A stretch of DNA of 64,000 bases from Mangrovimonas sp. YM274. Its GTDB lineage: Bacteria > Bacteroidota > Bacteroidia > Flavobacteriales > Flavobacteriaceae. Each line of letters begins with the position of its first letter. Position 1 is the first letter of the stretch. A model generated the notes under the pieces. That model saw nothing but the letters and a program-made list of their open reading frames with translations, searched no databases and was not told the DNA's origin. A program made the translations under genes and the position numbers. Location: contig NZ_CP133091.1 of assembly GCF_030908385.1 (NCBI RefSeq), positions 1,052,501-1,116,500 of the forward strand. Reading direction: 5' to 3'. Shown in pieces: positions 26,586 to 35,616 of the stretch.

Positions 26586-26604
26586 ATAAGTGATTGTCAC
26601 TTAT
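26586..26604. promoter_or_regulatory. 19-bp dyad operator candidate
   Basis: ATAAGTGA-TTG-TCACTTAT is a perfect inverted repeat with 8-bp arms. On the minus strand it lies between a TTG and a weak -7 like TATTTAAA, 18 bp apart, ahead of the DUF4242-cupin unit. That is a normal place for a repressor site. It has no T-run and is not a terminator. Confidence 0.55.
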
Positions 26605-26793
26605 CTCAACACTAAATGTATGCAGAATAACAGGGTTCCCTTTGCACTTTTAGTTCAAAGACTATGACTAATAGTTCATGCTTTTTGGAGGAAAAGAAGC
26701 TTACTTTGAAGTGTTTTGTTTTCATAATTATAAAGCATGAGTGTTTTTATGCGGTGTGATATTTGTTATTTTTACATTTTTAATAAATACACC

Positions 26794-27726
26794 ATGAATA
26801 AAATTTTTGCCCTATTAGCATTGACGGTATTGTATAATTGTAAACAGACTGATACACCATCTTCAGCAACAAAGACGGAAGTATCAGAAATGGTTGCTTT
26901 TTTGGCTTCTGATGATTTGAAAGGAAGAAATACTGGAACACCAGAAATTAATGAGGCTGCAAAGTACATTGAGAATAAATTTAAAGCGTATGGGGTTGCT
27001 CCTTATTTTGAAGGATATCAAGACGAATTTGTCGTTGACAGTTTAAAAGGATTTAATGTAGTTGGGGTTTTGGAAGGAAATGATCCGGAATTAAAGAATG
27101 AGTACGTCGTTTTGGGGGCTCATTATGACCATATTGGATATGGTAAAAAGGTTGATTTGGATTCCATTGCCAATGGGGCCAATGATAACGCTTCAGGTTC
27201 GGCTTCGGTGCTGGCTTTTGCAAAGCATTTTGCACAAACTAAAAGTAACAAACGAAGTATAATGTTTGTACTGTTTTCAGGAGAAGAGAAGGGGCTATTG
27301 GGATCTACACATTTGGCCAAAAGGTTGAAACAGCAAAATTTCAACCTCTATACTATGATTAATTTTGAAATGTTGGGAGTTCCGCTTAATAATAGGGATT
27401 ATGAGGTGTTTATAACAGGTTACAAAATGTCCAATGTGGCCGAAAAGTTAAATGCCTACCACGGTAATAATTTAGTTGGAGTTTCAGAAATAGCAGAAAA
27501 GCACAACCTGTTTAAGGCATCAGATAATTATCCGTTCTATCAAGAGTTTAGTTTGCCTTGTCATACCGTGTCAAGTTGCGATTTATCCAACTATGATTTT
27601 TATCACAAAGTTGGAGATGAAGCTCAGTTAATGAACTATGAATTTATGGCTAGTGTCATCAATAAATTCACACCTGTCATTGAAGCAGTTTGCAATACAC
27701 CGACACAAGAAATAAAATTGAATTAA
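26794..27726 (+). CDS. M28-family zinc aminopeptidase, lipoprotein
   Basis: This 310-residue exopeptidase of the M28 family is probably anchored to a membrane by lipid. I chose the ATG at 26794, not 26737, because it gives a clean lipoprotein signal (LALTVLYNCK, Cys about 15). Zinc and catalytic residues are in GAHYDHIG (about 108-115), GANDNASGSASVLAF, FSGEEKGLLGS (Glu-Glu) and a late CHTVSSCD His. The 19 residues lost by this choice have no signal character. It runs into an SDR gene 3 bases later, so the two are probably co-transcribed. Confidence 0.88.
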   Translation: MNKIFALLALTVLYNCKQTDTPSSATKTEVSEMVAFLASDDLKGRNTGTPEINEAAKYIENKFKAYGVAPYFEGYQDEFVVDSLKGFNVVGVLEGNDPELKNEYVVLGAHYDHIGYGKKVDLDSIANGANDNASGSASVLAFAKHFAQTKSNKRSIMFVLFSGEEKGLLGSTHLAKRLKQQNFNLYTMINFEMLGVPLNNRDYEVFITGYKMSNVAEKLNAYHGNNLVGVSEIAEKHNLFKASDNYPFYQEFSLPCHTVSSCDLSNYDFYHKVGDEAQLMNYEFMASVINKFTPVIEAVCNTPTQEIKLN

Positions 27727-27729
27727 ACG

Positions 27730-28413
27730 ATGGGGAAAAATATAATCATAACTGGAACGAGTAGGGGAATTGGATTTGAATTGGTGCAGATTTTGGCAAG
27801 TCAAGGCCATAGTGTTTTGGCTTTATCAAGGAATGAGCTTCCTGTTTCAAATCTTAACCTAAAAAATGTGTCAACGTTTCCTTTTGACCTAGGAGATTTA
27901 AAGGCTTATAAGAAGGTAAATGAATTTATAGAGAAGGAGTGGGAGCATGTAGATGTCTTGATTAATAATGCAGGAGCCTTGCTGAATAAACCTTTTCAGC
28001 AGACTTCATTTGCTGATTTTGAATATGTCTACAAGACTAATGTTTTTGGTGTTGCAGAATTGACAAGATTAGTCCTGCCTTTTATGAAGAAGGATGGGCA
28101 TGTAGTGACCATCAGTTCTATGGGAGGTGTTCAAGGAAGTATGAAATTTGCAGGTCTGGCTGCCTATAGTTCCAGTAAGGGAGCTGTTATTACTTTAACC
28201 GAATTATTAGCTGAAGAATATAAAGAAACTGGACCTTCTTTTAATGTTTTGGCTTTGGGAGCTGTACAAACCGAAATGCTGCAAGAAGCTTTCCCTGGGT
28301 ATCAAGCGCCTACCACAGCAAAGGAAATGGCTGATTATATAGCGGATTTTGCTTTAAATGGTTGTAAATATTACAATGGCAAATTGCTGCAAGTATCTAA
28401 TTCAACACCATAG
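27730..28413 (+). CDS. short-chain dehydrogenase/reductase
   Basis: This 227-residue NAD(P)-dependent oxidoreductase has the Rossmann motif GTSRGIGFELVQ (about 8-19), NNAGA at about 79-83, a catalytic Ser in ISSMGG, and YSSSK (Tyr-xxx-Lys) at about 143-147. The substrate is unknown. It is in a tight run, 3 bases after the M28 gene and 2 bases before the HAD gene. Confidence 0.9.
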   Translation: MGKNIIITGTSRGIGFELVQILASQGHSVLALSRNELPVSNLNLKNVSTFPFDLGDLKAYKKVNEFIEKEWEHVDVLINNAGALLNKPFQQTSFADFEYVYKTNVFGVAELTRLVLPFMKKDGHVVTISSMGGVQGSMKFAGLAAYSSSKGAVITLTELLAEEYKETGPSFNVLALGAVQTEMLQEAFPGYQAPTTAKEMADYIADFALNGCKYYNGKLLQVSNSTP

Positions 28414-28415
28414 AA

Positions 28416-29057
28416 ATGAAGCTGTATAAATGTGTTATTTTTGATTGTGATGGTGTCTTGGTGGATAGTGAGCCCTTGAGCAATCAAGTTCTTGCCGATA
28501 TGACTAATGAGTTGGGAGGAAAAATTGATTTAGAGTATGCCTTGACTCACTTTAAAGGAGGCTCCATGCAAAGTTGTTATGACAAAATTGCCAAATTGGT
28601 GCCGCAACCGCTTCCAAATAATTTTAAGGAAATGTATAGGGAGCGAAGCTTTGAGTTATTCAAAAAGGCTTTAAAACCCATAGATGGAGTGCCTCAATTG
28701 TTGGAGGAGTTAAATTTACCTTTTGGAGTTGCCTCAAGCGGAACCAAGGAGAAAATAATACATAACTTGGCATTAACAGGGCTATCTCCGTATTTTGAAA
28801 CCAATATCTTTAGTTGTTACGAAATCCAAAAATGGAAGCCCGATCCAGATGTATTTCTATGGGCGGCCAAAACTATGGGGTACCACCCCGAAGAATGTGT
28901 AGTTATAGAGGATTCCTTAACTGGAGTTACAGCGGCTAGGGCAGGTGGTTTTGATGTTTTTGGTTTTGTAGCTCATGATTATAATAATGAACTGCCCGCT
29001 GTTGCCACCCATACTTTTCAACACATGCAGGAATTAAGGGAATACCTAGTAAATTAG
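28416..29057 (+). CDS. HAD-family hydrolase, beta-phosphoglucomutase-like
   Basis: This 213-residue HAD phosphatase or phosphomutase has motif I DCDGVLVDSEPL (nucleophile Asp about 9), motif II ASSGTKEK, a Lys in KWKPDPDVF, and motif III VVIEDSLTGVTAA. The alpha-helical cap between motifs I and II is the beta-PGM type. The substrate is probably a small phospho-sugar or similar, and cannot be fixed from sequence. Confidence 0.9.
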   Translation: MKLYKCVIFDCDGVLVDSEPLSNQVLADMTNELGGKIDLEYALTHFKGGSMQSCYDKIAKLVPQPLPNNFKEMYRERSFELFKKALKPIDGVPQLLEELNLPFGVASSGTKEKIIHNLALTGLSPYFETNIFSCYEIQKWKPDPDVFLWAAKTMGYHPEECVVIEDSLTGVTAARAGGFDVFGFVAHDYNNELPAVATHTFQHMQELREYLVN

Positions 29058-29080
29058 AAGATTTCCTGTATTTTTGAAAG

Positions 29081-29677
29081 ATGCAAAAGACCCTCGAAAA
29101 TTTTATTCCCAAAGCTGCCGTTGCCTATGTTGTTGAGCTTTTAAACCACGATCATTTGTCGGTTAAGATAAAATCGGAGCGTAAAACTAGACATGGAGAT
29201 TATAGAAGTTTACCCAATGGGCAGCATCAAATTACAGTAAATTCCAATTTAAATCCTTATCGGTTTTTAATTACTTTGGTGCATGAAATCGCACACTTCG
29301 AGGCTTTTAGGAATTATGGGAAGGCCATAAAACCACATGGTAAGGAATGGAAATATACGTTTCAGCATTTAATGTTGCCTTTATTGCATCCTGAAATATT
29401 CCCAAATGAATTATTGCCACTTTTGGCCAAACATTTTAAGAATCCTAAAGCCAGTAGTGATACCGATGTTAACTTAGCGTTAGCTTTAAAGCAATTTGAT
29501 GAAGCCAACAATAAAACTTATATTTTTGAAGTTCCTTTTGGCAGTCAGTTTAAGATGCACAATGGACGGATTTTTAAAATGGGAAAAAAGCGGACCAAGC
29601 GTTACGAATGTTTAGAGCTCAGTACAGGTAGGCTGTATCTATTTAATCCCAATGCAGAAGTAGAGGTCTTAGCTTGA
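29081..29677 (+). CDS. SprT-like zinc metalloprotein
   Basis: The 198-residue SprT-like protein has the zinc motif TLVHEIAHFEAF (HExxH, about 65-76) and a further His in KPHGKEWKYTF. C-terminal residues (MGKKRTKRYECLELSTGRLYLFN) form a small beta domain without the CxxC pairs of full SprT zinc ribbons. The role is unknown; eukaryotic relatives are DNA-protein crosslink proteases. It lies in line with the HAD and manC genes. Confidence 0.85.
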   Translation: MQKTLENFIPKAAVAYVVELLNHDHLSVKIKSERKTRHGDYRSLPNGQHQITVNSNLNPYRFLITLVHEIAHFEAFRNYGKAIKPHGKEWKYTFQHLMLPLLHPEIFPNELLPLLAKHFKNPKASSDTDVNLALALKQFDEANNKTYIFEVPFGSQFKMHNGRIFKMGKKRTKRYECLELSTGRLYLFNPNAEVEVLA

Positions 29678-29720
29678 ATAGAATTAGAATAAAAAGAAGA
29701 TAAAGAGATAAAGAGAATTT

Positions 29721-30800
29721 ATGAATAAAAATTATTATGCCATTTTAATGGCAGGAGGTGTAGGATCCAGATTTTGGCCAGTGAGTACGGAGAGTTACCC
29801 AAAACAGTTTCACGATATGTTAGGAACAGGGGAAACCTTAATACAAAAAACATTTGAACGTTTGGCAAGACTAATTCCTAAAGACCATATTTTTATTCTT
29901 ACCAACGAGCGTTACAATGATTTGGTATTGGAACAATTGCCAGAAGTGTCGCAAGACCAAGTGGTGCTCGAACCGGAAATGCGTAACACAGCTCCTTGTA
30001 TTTTATATGCGTCTCTTAAAATTCAAAAGGAAAACCCAGATGCTGTAATGATTGTGGCGCCAAGTGATCACTGGATTGAGGACGAGCAAGCTTTTGTAGA
30101 TAATGTGCAAAACACTTTTGATTATTGTTCCCAAAATGACGCCTTGATGACATTGGGAATTCAACCCACATTTCCTAATACCGGGTATGGTTATATAGAA
30201 TACGACAAATCTTCCGAAGATTCTATAAAATTGGTGAGTCAATTTAGGGAGAAACCAGATTATAATACGGCAAAACAATTTTTAGCCCAAGGAAATTTTT
30301 TGTGGAATGCCGGCATTTTTATTTGGAGTGTTCAAAGTGTGGTAAAGGCGTTTCAAACAAATCAACCGGAGTTGTTTGCGTTGTTTGAATCGGGTATCAC
30401 TTCGTATAACACAGAAAGCGAAAGGGATTTTATAGCAGATAACTATAAAAAGGCAGAGAATATTTCGGTGGATTACGCTATCATGGAAAAAAGTGATAAT
30501 GTATATGTGCTACCCGCAACTTTCGATTGGAATGATTTAGGAACCTGGGGGAGTCTCTACGATAAGTTGGAAAAGGATGAGGATTCTAATGCCATTGTCA
30601 ATGCCCAAACCCTATTGGAGGACGCTTCCGGCAATATGATAAGAAGCAAAAAGAATAAAATTGTCGTAGTAGATGGCTTAAATGATTATATAATTGTTGA
30701 CAAAGACGAAGTTTTACTTATCTTTCCTAAGTCGAAAGAACAAGATATAAAGCAAGTCCTCCAAACGGTGAAAGCTAAGTTTGGAGAAAATTATGGGTAA
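29721..30800 (+). CDS. manC: mannose-1-phosphate guanylyltransferase
   Basis: This enzyme makes GDP-mannose from mannose-1-phosphate and GTP, a precursor for surface glycans. The 359 residues cover the nucleotidyltransferase domain with ILMAGGVGSRFWPVSTESYPKQF-type signature (GGxGxRxWP, about 10-18), the APSDHWIED metal site, GYIEYD, FREKP, WNAGIFIWS, and the C-terminal left-handed-helix portion. The fused isomerase domain seen in longer ManC proteins is absent. DUF389 starts 2 bases after its stop. Confidence 0.94.
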   Translation: MNKNYYAILMAGGVGSRFWPVSTESYPKQFHDMLGTGETLIQKTFERLARLIPKDHIFILTNERYNDLVLEQLPEVSQDQVVLEPEMRNTAPCILYASLKIQKENPDAVMIVAPSDHWIEDEQAFVDNVQNTFDYCSQNDALMTLGIQPTFPNTGYGYIEYDKSSEDSIKLVSQFREKPDYNTAKQFLAQGNFLWNAGIFIWSVQSVVKAFQTNQPELFALFESGITSYNTESERDFIADNYKKAENISVDYAIMEKSDNVYVLPATFDWNDLGTWGSLYDKLEKDEDSNAIVNAQTLLEDASGNMIRSKKNKIVVVDGLNDYIIVDKDEVLLIFPKSKEQDIKQVLQTVKAKFGENYG

Positions 30801-30802
30801 GT

Positions 30803-32290
30803 ATGACCAAAAATAAATTCAATTTTTCTGAAGAAGAGGAGCAGAAAAAGCAGGCTTTAGAAGAACAAAAGAAAGACCAAGCAGTCGAAGAATCTAAACA
30901 AGCCGTAAAGGAAGATGCCAAAGGCCTTCTTAGAAGCAGCAAGACTTTTTTAAGTGAATTATTGGATTTTAGGGAGGACACCGATCGCGATGCTACCATA
31001 GAATCTATAAAAAACGATATTCCTTTTAAAGGAGCTACTGCCTGGATTTTAATTTGTTCTATTTTTGTGGCTTCCATTGGGTTGAATGCAGATTCTACTG
31101 CGGTGGTTATTGGAGCTATGTTAATCTCTCCCCTTATGGGACCTATTCTTGGTGTTGGGTTGTCCATTGGGATTAATGATATTGATACTTTAAAAAAATC
31201 ATTGGTCAATTTGGTTACCATGATTGTCTTGAGTTTGCTTACCGCTTTTATGTTTTTTTACATATTTCCTTTAAGCGAAGATAACTCAGAACTTTTAGGG
31301 CGTGTAAAGCCAGATATAAGGGACGTACTTATCGCATTCTTTGGTGGTTTGGCCTTGATTATTGCCAAAACAAAAAAAGGAACCATAGCTTCCGTTATTT
31401 TTGGGGTTGCTATTGCTACGGCTTTAATGCCGCCGCTTTGTACGGCTGGTTATGGTTTGGCAAAAGGGAACATTACCTATTTTCTTGGAGCAATGTATCT
31501 GTTTACCATAAACACGATTTTTATTGCATTGGCAACATTCTTAGTAGTAAAGGTATTGCGTTTCCCAATGCTGAAATACGCTAATTCCCAAAAGCGAAAA
31601 ATGATCGCAAGAGCTGCTTCCATCTTGGCAATTATTGTAATGGTACCAGCCATTTGGACCTTTATTTTGGTGTTAAATGAAAGTAATTGGGAAAGAGATG
31701 TACAAAAGTTTTTAGAGAATGAAATAGTGTCGCCTTTACCCCATCCTAAGTATATGAGGGAAAATTCTAACCCTCAATATAATGCAGGGAAAAATTCTAT
31801 TATTGAGTTGAACTCTTTTGGATTGGATGATATCCCGGACGAGAACATTGCGGTATTAGAGGATAGAATGGGAACTTATAAGCATTTGAAAAGTACGACT
31901 CTTCTTGTAAATCAAAATAAGTCTAAAAACTTGGACAACTTAAAGTATATGGAACAGATTCGTTATCGGGATTCTATAGATTTAATGTCTCAGGGACAGC
32001 GCATAGTATTTTTGGAAGGACAGTTGAAAAAACTAAATAAACTTGAAAAGAATTTAATTCCTTTTGAAGAGTTAACCAAAGAGGTGAAAATCAATTATGA
32101 GGATGTTGACAGGATTTCCTATTCCAATGTTATTACTTCTAACTTCAAGAAAATCGATACGCTTTCGGTATTCACTGTGGATTGGAATGATAAATTGAAA
32201 GAGAAGGATATTCCTGAGCGTCAAAAACGTTTGGCGGAGTGGCTAAAAGTAAAATACAACTTGGATAGCCTCGTGGTAAAGCAGGAATAG
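30803..32290 (+). CDS. DUF389-domain membrane protein
   Basis: The 495-residue product has a strongly charged N-terminal coiled coil (about 5-40, EEEEQKKQALEEQKKDQAVEE-type). A DUF389 membrane core follows (about 70-300), with SIGLNADSTAVVIGAMLISPLMGPILG and several further hydrophobic segments (TIASVIFGVAIATALMPPLC). A C-terminal soluble domain of about 190 residues carries another coiled coil. The function of DUF389 is not established. The gene is co-transcribed with manC by spacing, which may be only genomic convenience. Confidence 0.86.
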   Translation: MTKNKFNFSEEEEQKKQALEEQKKDQAVEESKQAVKEDAKGLLRSSKTFLSELLDFREDTDRDATIESIKNDIPFKGATAWILICSIFVASIGLNADSTAVVIGAMLISPLMGPILGVGLSIGINDIDTLKKSLVNLVTMIVLSLLTAFMFFYIFPLSEDNSELLGRVKPDIRDVLIAFFGGLALIIAKTKKGTIASVIFGVAIATALMPPLCTAGYGLAKGNITYFLGAMYLFTINTIFIALATFLVVKVLRFPMLKYANSQKRKMIARAASILAIIVMVPAIWTFILVLNESNWERDVQKFLENEIVSPLPHPKYMRENSNPQYNAGKNSIIELNSFGLDDIPDENIAVLEDRMGTYKHLKSTTLLVNQNKSKNLDNLKYMEQIRYRDSIDLMSQGQRIVFLEGQLKKLNKLEKNLIPFEELTKEVKINYEDVDRISYSNVITSNFKKIDTLSVFTVDWNDKLKEKDIPERQKRLAEWLKVKYNLDSLVVKQE

Positions 32291-32301
32291 AAGGAAATCT
32301 A

Positions 32302-33069
32302 TTAACTGTTTTCTTCCAAGTACATTTTACGTACCTTTTTAAAGAGTTCTGAGGAATAAACGAAATCAGTTACGGCTTCATTATCGGTTTTAAAAATGGT
32401 TTTGTTGGAGCCTTCCCATTCCTTATGTCCGTTTTTTAGAAACACAATTTTTTCCCCAATTTCCATCACGGAATTCATGTCATGCGAATTGATCACCGTT
32501 GTGATTTTGTATTCGTCTGTAATTTCTTGAATAAGGTTGTCGATAACGATAGATGTTTTAGGGTCTAGACCAGAATTTGGCTCATCACAAAACAAATATT
32601 TCGGACGGTTAACTATAGCTCTTGCAATAGCAACTCTTTTTTGCATTCCTCCAGAAGCTTCACTTGGCATTTTATGATGGGCTCCATCCAAATTAACACG
32701 CTTTAAAACAAAGTCTGCACGGTCTTCCATTTCACTTCTACTTTGTTTTGTAAACATGCGCAAAGGGAACATAACGTTTTCCATAATGGTCATGGAATCA
32801 AACAGAGCACTACCTTGAAAGACCATTCCAATTTCGGCACGTAAATCCCGTTTTTCGTCATCGCTAAGATTATTGTATTCCCTGTCTTCATAGATAATGC
32901 TTCCTTTTTCATAAGGGAACAATCCTAAAAGGCATTTTAAAAAGACTGTTTTTCCGGAACCACTTTGTCCAATGATTAAGTTCGTTTTTCCTTTTTCAAA
33001 AACAGTACTGATACCTTTTAAAATGTGGGAATCTCCAAAGGATTTATGTAAATTCTTTACTTCAATCAT
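32302..33069 (-). CDS. ABC transporter ATP-binding protein, MlaF type
   Basis: This 255-residue ATPase probably powers phospholipid or lipid movement across the envelope. The Walker A is GQSGSGKTV (about 37-45), the signature SGGMQKRVAIARA, and Walker B YLFCDEPNSGLDP; the His switch is in INSHDMNSV. I chose the ATG at 33069, which overlaps the stop of the permease gene (TAATG). The upstream ATG at 33129 would add 20 residues inside the permease gene. MlaF identity rests on pairing with an MlaE permease. No MCE (MlaD) gene follows here. Confidence 0.92.
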   Translation of the reverse strand: MIEVKNLHKSFGDSHILKGISTVFEKGKTNLIIGQSGSGKTVFLKCLLGLFPYEKGSIIYEDREYNNLSDDEKRDLRAEIGMVFQGSALFDSMTIMENVMFPLRMFTKQSRSEMEDRADFVLKRVNLDGAHHKMPSEASGGMQKRVAIARAIVNRPKYLFCDEPNSGLDPKTSIVIDNLIQEITDEYKITTVINSHDMNSVMEIGEKIVFLKNGHKEWEGSNKTIFKTDNEAVTDFVYSSELFKKVRKMYLEENS

Positions 33070-33806
33070 TAGCTCAATAACATTTGCGTGAGTAAATAAT
33101 TTAATAGAATAATCATAACGCTGGTCCAAACAAACGAAGTTGTACTAGCCTTACCAACTTCCAAAGCGCCGCCTTTCATGTAATAACCATAAAAGGAAGG
33201 AATGGTAGCCAAAACAAAGGCAAACACAAATGTTTTAATGAACGCGTATGTAAGGTGGAAAGGTGTAAAGTCTTGCTGTACGCCTGTTATGTAATTGTCT
33301 ACTGTTACAAAACCTCCAAAATAGCAAGCGGCCATACCTCCTAAAATACCTAAAAACATTGCAATGGAAATGGCAAACGGGTATAATAAAAGGGCTATTA
33401 CCTTGGGAAAAACCAAATAGTTGATAGCATTGACCCCCATAACTTCCAAAGCGTCAATTTGCTCGGTAACACGCATGGTTCCAATGCTTGATGTGATGAA
33501 GGACCCTACTTTTCCAGCCATGATTATGGAAATGAAAGTAGGTGCAAATTCTAAAATTACCGATTGTCTCGTGGCGAAGCCAACAAGATATTTAGGAATA
33601 AGTGGATTGTCAATGTTTAAGGCAGTTTGAATGGTGACAACGCCTCCTACGAAAAAGGAAATGAATGCTACGATTCCCAAAGAGCCAATAATTAAGTCGT
33701 CAATATCCTTTAAAATCAGCTGTTTCATCACAGACCATTTGGTTGGTTTGCGAAACATGTCTGCAATCATCAAAAAATATTTACCAATATTATTAAGGGC
33801 CGTCAT
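33069..33806 (-). CDS. MlaE-family ABC permease
   Basis: This 245-residue permease of the MlaE/YrbE family has about five to six membrane segments. Family motifs include the N-terminal helix, SLGIVAFISFFVGGVVTIQTALN (about 36-58, only partly conserved), EFAPTFISIIMAGKVG with the conserved Glu/Gly, and TEQIDALEVMGVNAINYLVFPK. It partners with the ATPase encoded just downstream (one-base overlap). Together they form the inner-membrane part of a lipid transporter, and the substrate-binding MCE protein must come from elsewhere. Confidence 0.92.
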   Translation of the reverse strand: MTALNNIGKYFLMIADMFRKPTKWSVMKQLILKDIDDLIIGSLGIVAFISFFVGGVVTIQTALNIDNPLIPKYLVGFATRQSVILEFAPTFISIIMAGKVGSFITSSIGTMRVTEQIDALEVMGVNAINYLVFPKVIALLLYPFAISIAMFLGILGGMAACYFGGFVTVDNYITGVQQDFTPFHLTYAFIKTFVFAFVLATIPSFYGYYMKGGALEVGKASTTSFVWTSVMIILLNYLLTQMLLS

Positions 33807-33927
33807 ACGAAATTTTGTTAGTGCTAAAGTAAAAAAAAGTTAGGGGTATTTAACCTTAAAATCCAATTATGATACCTAAAAAACAGTATTTTTGAGTTGC
33901 TTTGAATATTATCATTGAGATCATTTT

Positions 33928-35616
33928 ATGAAAAACCTTGTATGTCTGTTGATTATATATGCTTTTTGTATATCTGTGAGGGCTCAAAATAATACCGAAA
34001 ATTCAATTTCTTCAACTCAAAATTCGCAAACTTCCAAGCCTAAATTGGTTGTTGGAATTATAGTGGATCAAATGAGATATGATTATCTAACCCGTTACTA
34101 TAACAAGTATGTTGAGGGTGGTTTTAAGCGCCTGATAAATGAAGGTTTTAATTGCAAAAACAACCATTTCAATTACATTCCAACTAAAACAGGACCTGGG
34201 CATGCTTCTGTTTTCACAGGAACAACTCCCAAATATCACGGCATTATTGGTAATGATTGGTACGATATGAAAACCAGAGAAGACGTTAACTGTGTTCAGG
34301 ATGACAGTGTAAAGCCTTTAGGAACGAAAAGTGATGATGGAAAAAAATCGCCGCGACTTATGTTATCTACAACATTTGCTGATGAGAATAGATTGTTTAC
34401 GCAAATGAGAGGAAAGACCATTGGAATTTCAGTAAAACACAGAGGCGCCATTTTGCCGGCGGGCCATACCGCCAATGCTGCTTATTGGTTCGATTACGAC
34501 CACAATGGTACGGGAAACTGGATGTCGAGCACCTTTTATATGGAAGAATTACCAGAATGGGTAAAAGAATTTAATAAGTCGGGAATTGCCAAGTCTTATT
34601 TTAAAATTTGGGATACTTTGTACGATATTGAGACCTATACCGAAAGTGGTAGCGATGAAAATAATTTTGAAAGAATATTTGACGGTAAGAAGACTTCAAC
34701 CTTTCCGTATGATTTAAAAGCTTTGAAATCTAAAAACGGTGGTTATGAAATTATTGCCGATTCTCCTTATGGAAATAGTCTAACAACAGATTTCACTTTA
34801 AAAGCTATTGATGCTGAAGCGTTGGGGCAAGACGATATCACCGATGTATTGACGGTGAGTTATTCAAGTACCGATAAGGTTGGCCATGATTTTGGAGTAA
34901 ACTCTAAGGAGATTCAAGATACCTATTTGCGCTTGGATTTGGAACTGGAGCGTTTGCTGAATGCTTTAGACCAGAAGGTAGGGAAGGGTGAATATGTGGT
35001 GTTTTTAACTTCCGATCACGCTGCGCCAAATGTTCCTGCGTTTTTGAAATCTAATAAAATTCCCGCAGGATTATTTGATGTCAGTGGTATGTTTGATGAG
35101 ATGAATCGATTGTTGAAAGAAAAGTACAGCATTTCCAATTTAATATTAAGTAGACTTAACAATCAATTGGTTTTGGACCGAGAAAAGATACAGGATAACA
35201 ACCTAGATTTACAGGAGGTGAAAACTTTTGTAGCAAATAAATTGTTGGCTTATAAACTAATCGACAAAGTCTATATCACTTCTGCGATCAACCAATTTGA
35301 AGGCCCTGAAGGGTATTTGGAAACTTTCTTGGCCAATGGTCATCACCAGAAGCGTTCAGGCGATATTCTGTTTGTATACACGGCTAGGGTTTTTAAGGAT
35401 TCCGAATGGAACAAAACAGGAACAGATCACGGCACAGGTTTTAATTATGATACCCACGTCCCTTTGTTGTTTTTTGGAAAGGGAATTAAACATGGAGAAA
35501 CACTTCAGCGAACTTGGATTACAGACATTGCGCCAACTATTTCAGCTTTGTTAGGTATTAGTCTGCCCAATGCGGCTATAGGGAATCCTTTAGAATTTGT
35601 ATTGTTACATGACTAA
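33928..35616 (+). CDS. pafA: PafA-type alkaline phosphatase
   Basis: This 562-residue secreted phosphomonoesterase is of the Flavobacterium/Elizabethkingia PafA type, which releases phosphate from organic esters outside the cytoplasm. It has a signal peptide (about 1-19, ending RAQ). The nucleophile is Thr88 in PTKTGPGHASVF. The PafA-specific Lys/Arg pair is in SVKHRGAILPAGHT (Lys170, Arg172). Zn ligands are in VDQMRYDYL, STDKVGHDFG, FLTSDHAAPN and DHGTGFNYDTHVPL. TATTTTTG at 33887-33894 is a possible -7. Its last 8 bases overlap a secreted endonuclease gene, so they are probably co-expressed. Confidence 0.94.
   Translation: MKNLVCLLIIYAFCISVRAQNNTENSISSTQNSQTSKPKLVVGIIVDQMRYDYLTRYYNKYVEGGFKRLINEGFNCKNNHFNYIPTKTGPGHASVFTGTTPKYHGIIGNDWYDMKTREDVNCVQDDSVKPLGTKSDDGKKSPRLMLSTTFADENRLFTQMRGKTIGISVKHRGAILPAGHTANAAYWFDYDHNGTGNWMSSTFYMEELPEWVKEFNKSGIAKSYFKIWDTLYDIETYTESGSDENNFERIFDGKKTSTFPYDLKALKSKNGGYEIIADSPYGNSLTTDFTLKAIDAEALGQDDITDVLTVSYSSTDKVGHDFGVNSKEIQDTYLRLDLELERLLNALDQKVGKGEYVVFLTSDHAAPNVPAFLKSNKIPAGLFDVSGMFDEMNRLLKEKYSISNLILSRLNNQLVLDREKIQDNNLDLQEVKTFVANKLLAYKLIDKVYITSAINQFEGPEGYLETFLANGHHQKRSGDILFVYTARVFKDSEWNKTGTDHGTGFNYDTHVPLLFFGKGIKHGETLQRTWITDIAPTISALLGISLPNAAIGNPLEFVLLHD

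Noticed and set aside
26737-26793. Upstream start for the M28 peptidase gene
   Set aside because: The extra 19 residues are Cys/Phe-rich without signal character and would hide the lipoprotein signal that begins at 26794.
30775-31221. 148-codon open frame on the minus strand opposite manC/DUF389
   Set aside because: It covers the start of a well-supported gene and has no recognisable motif.
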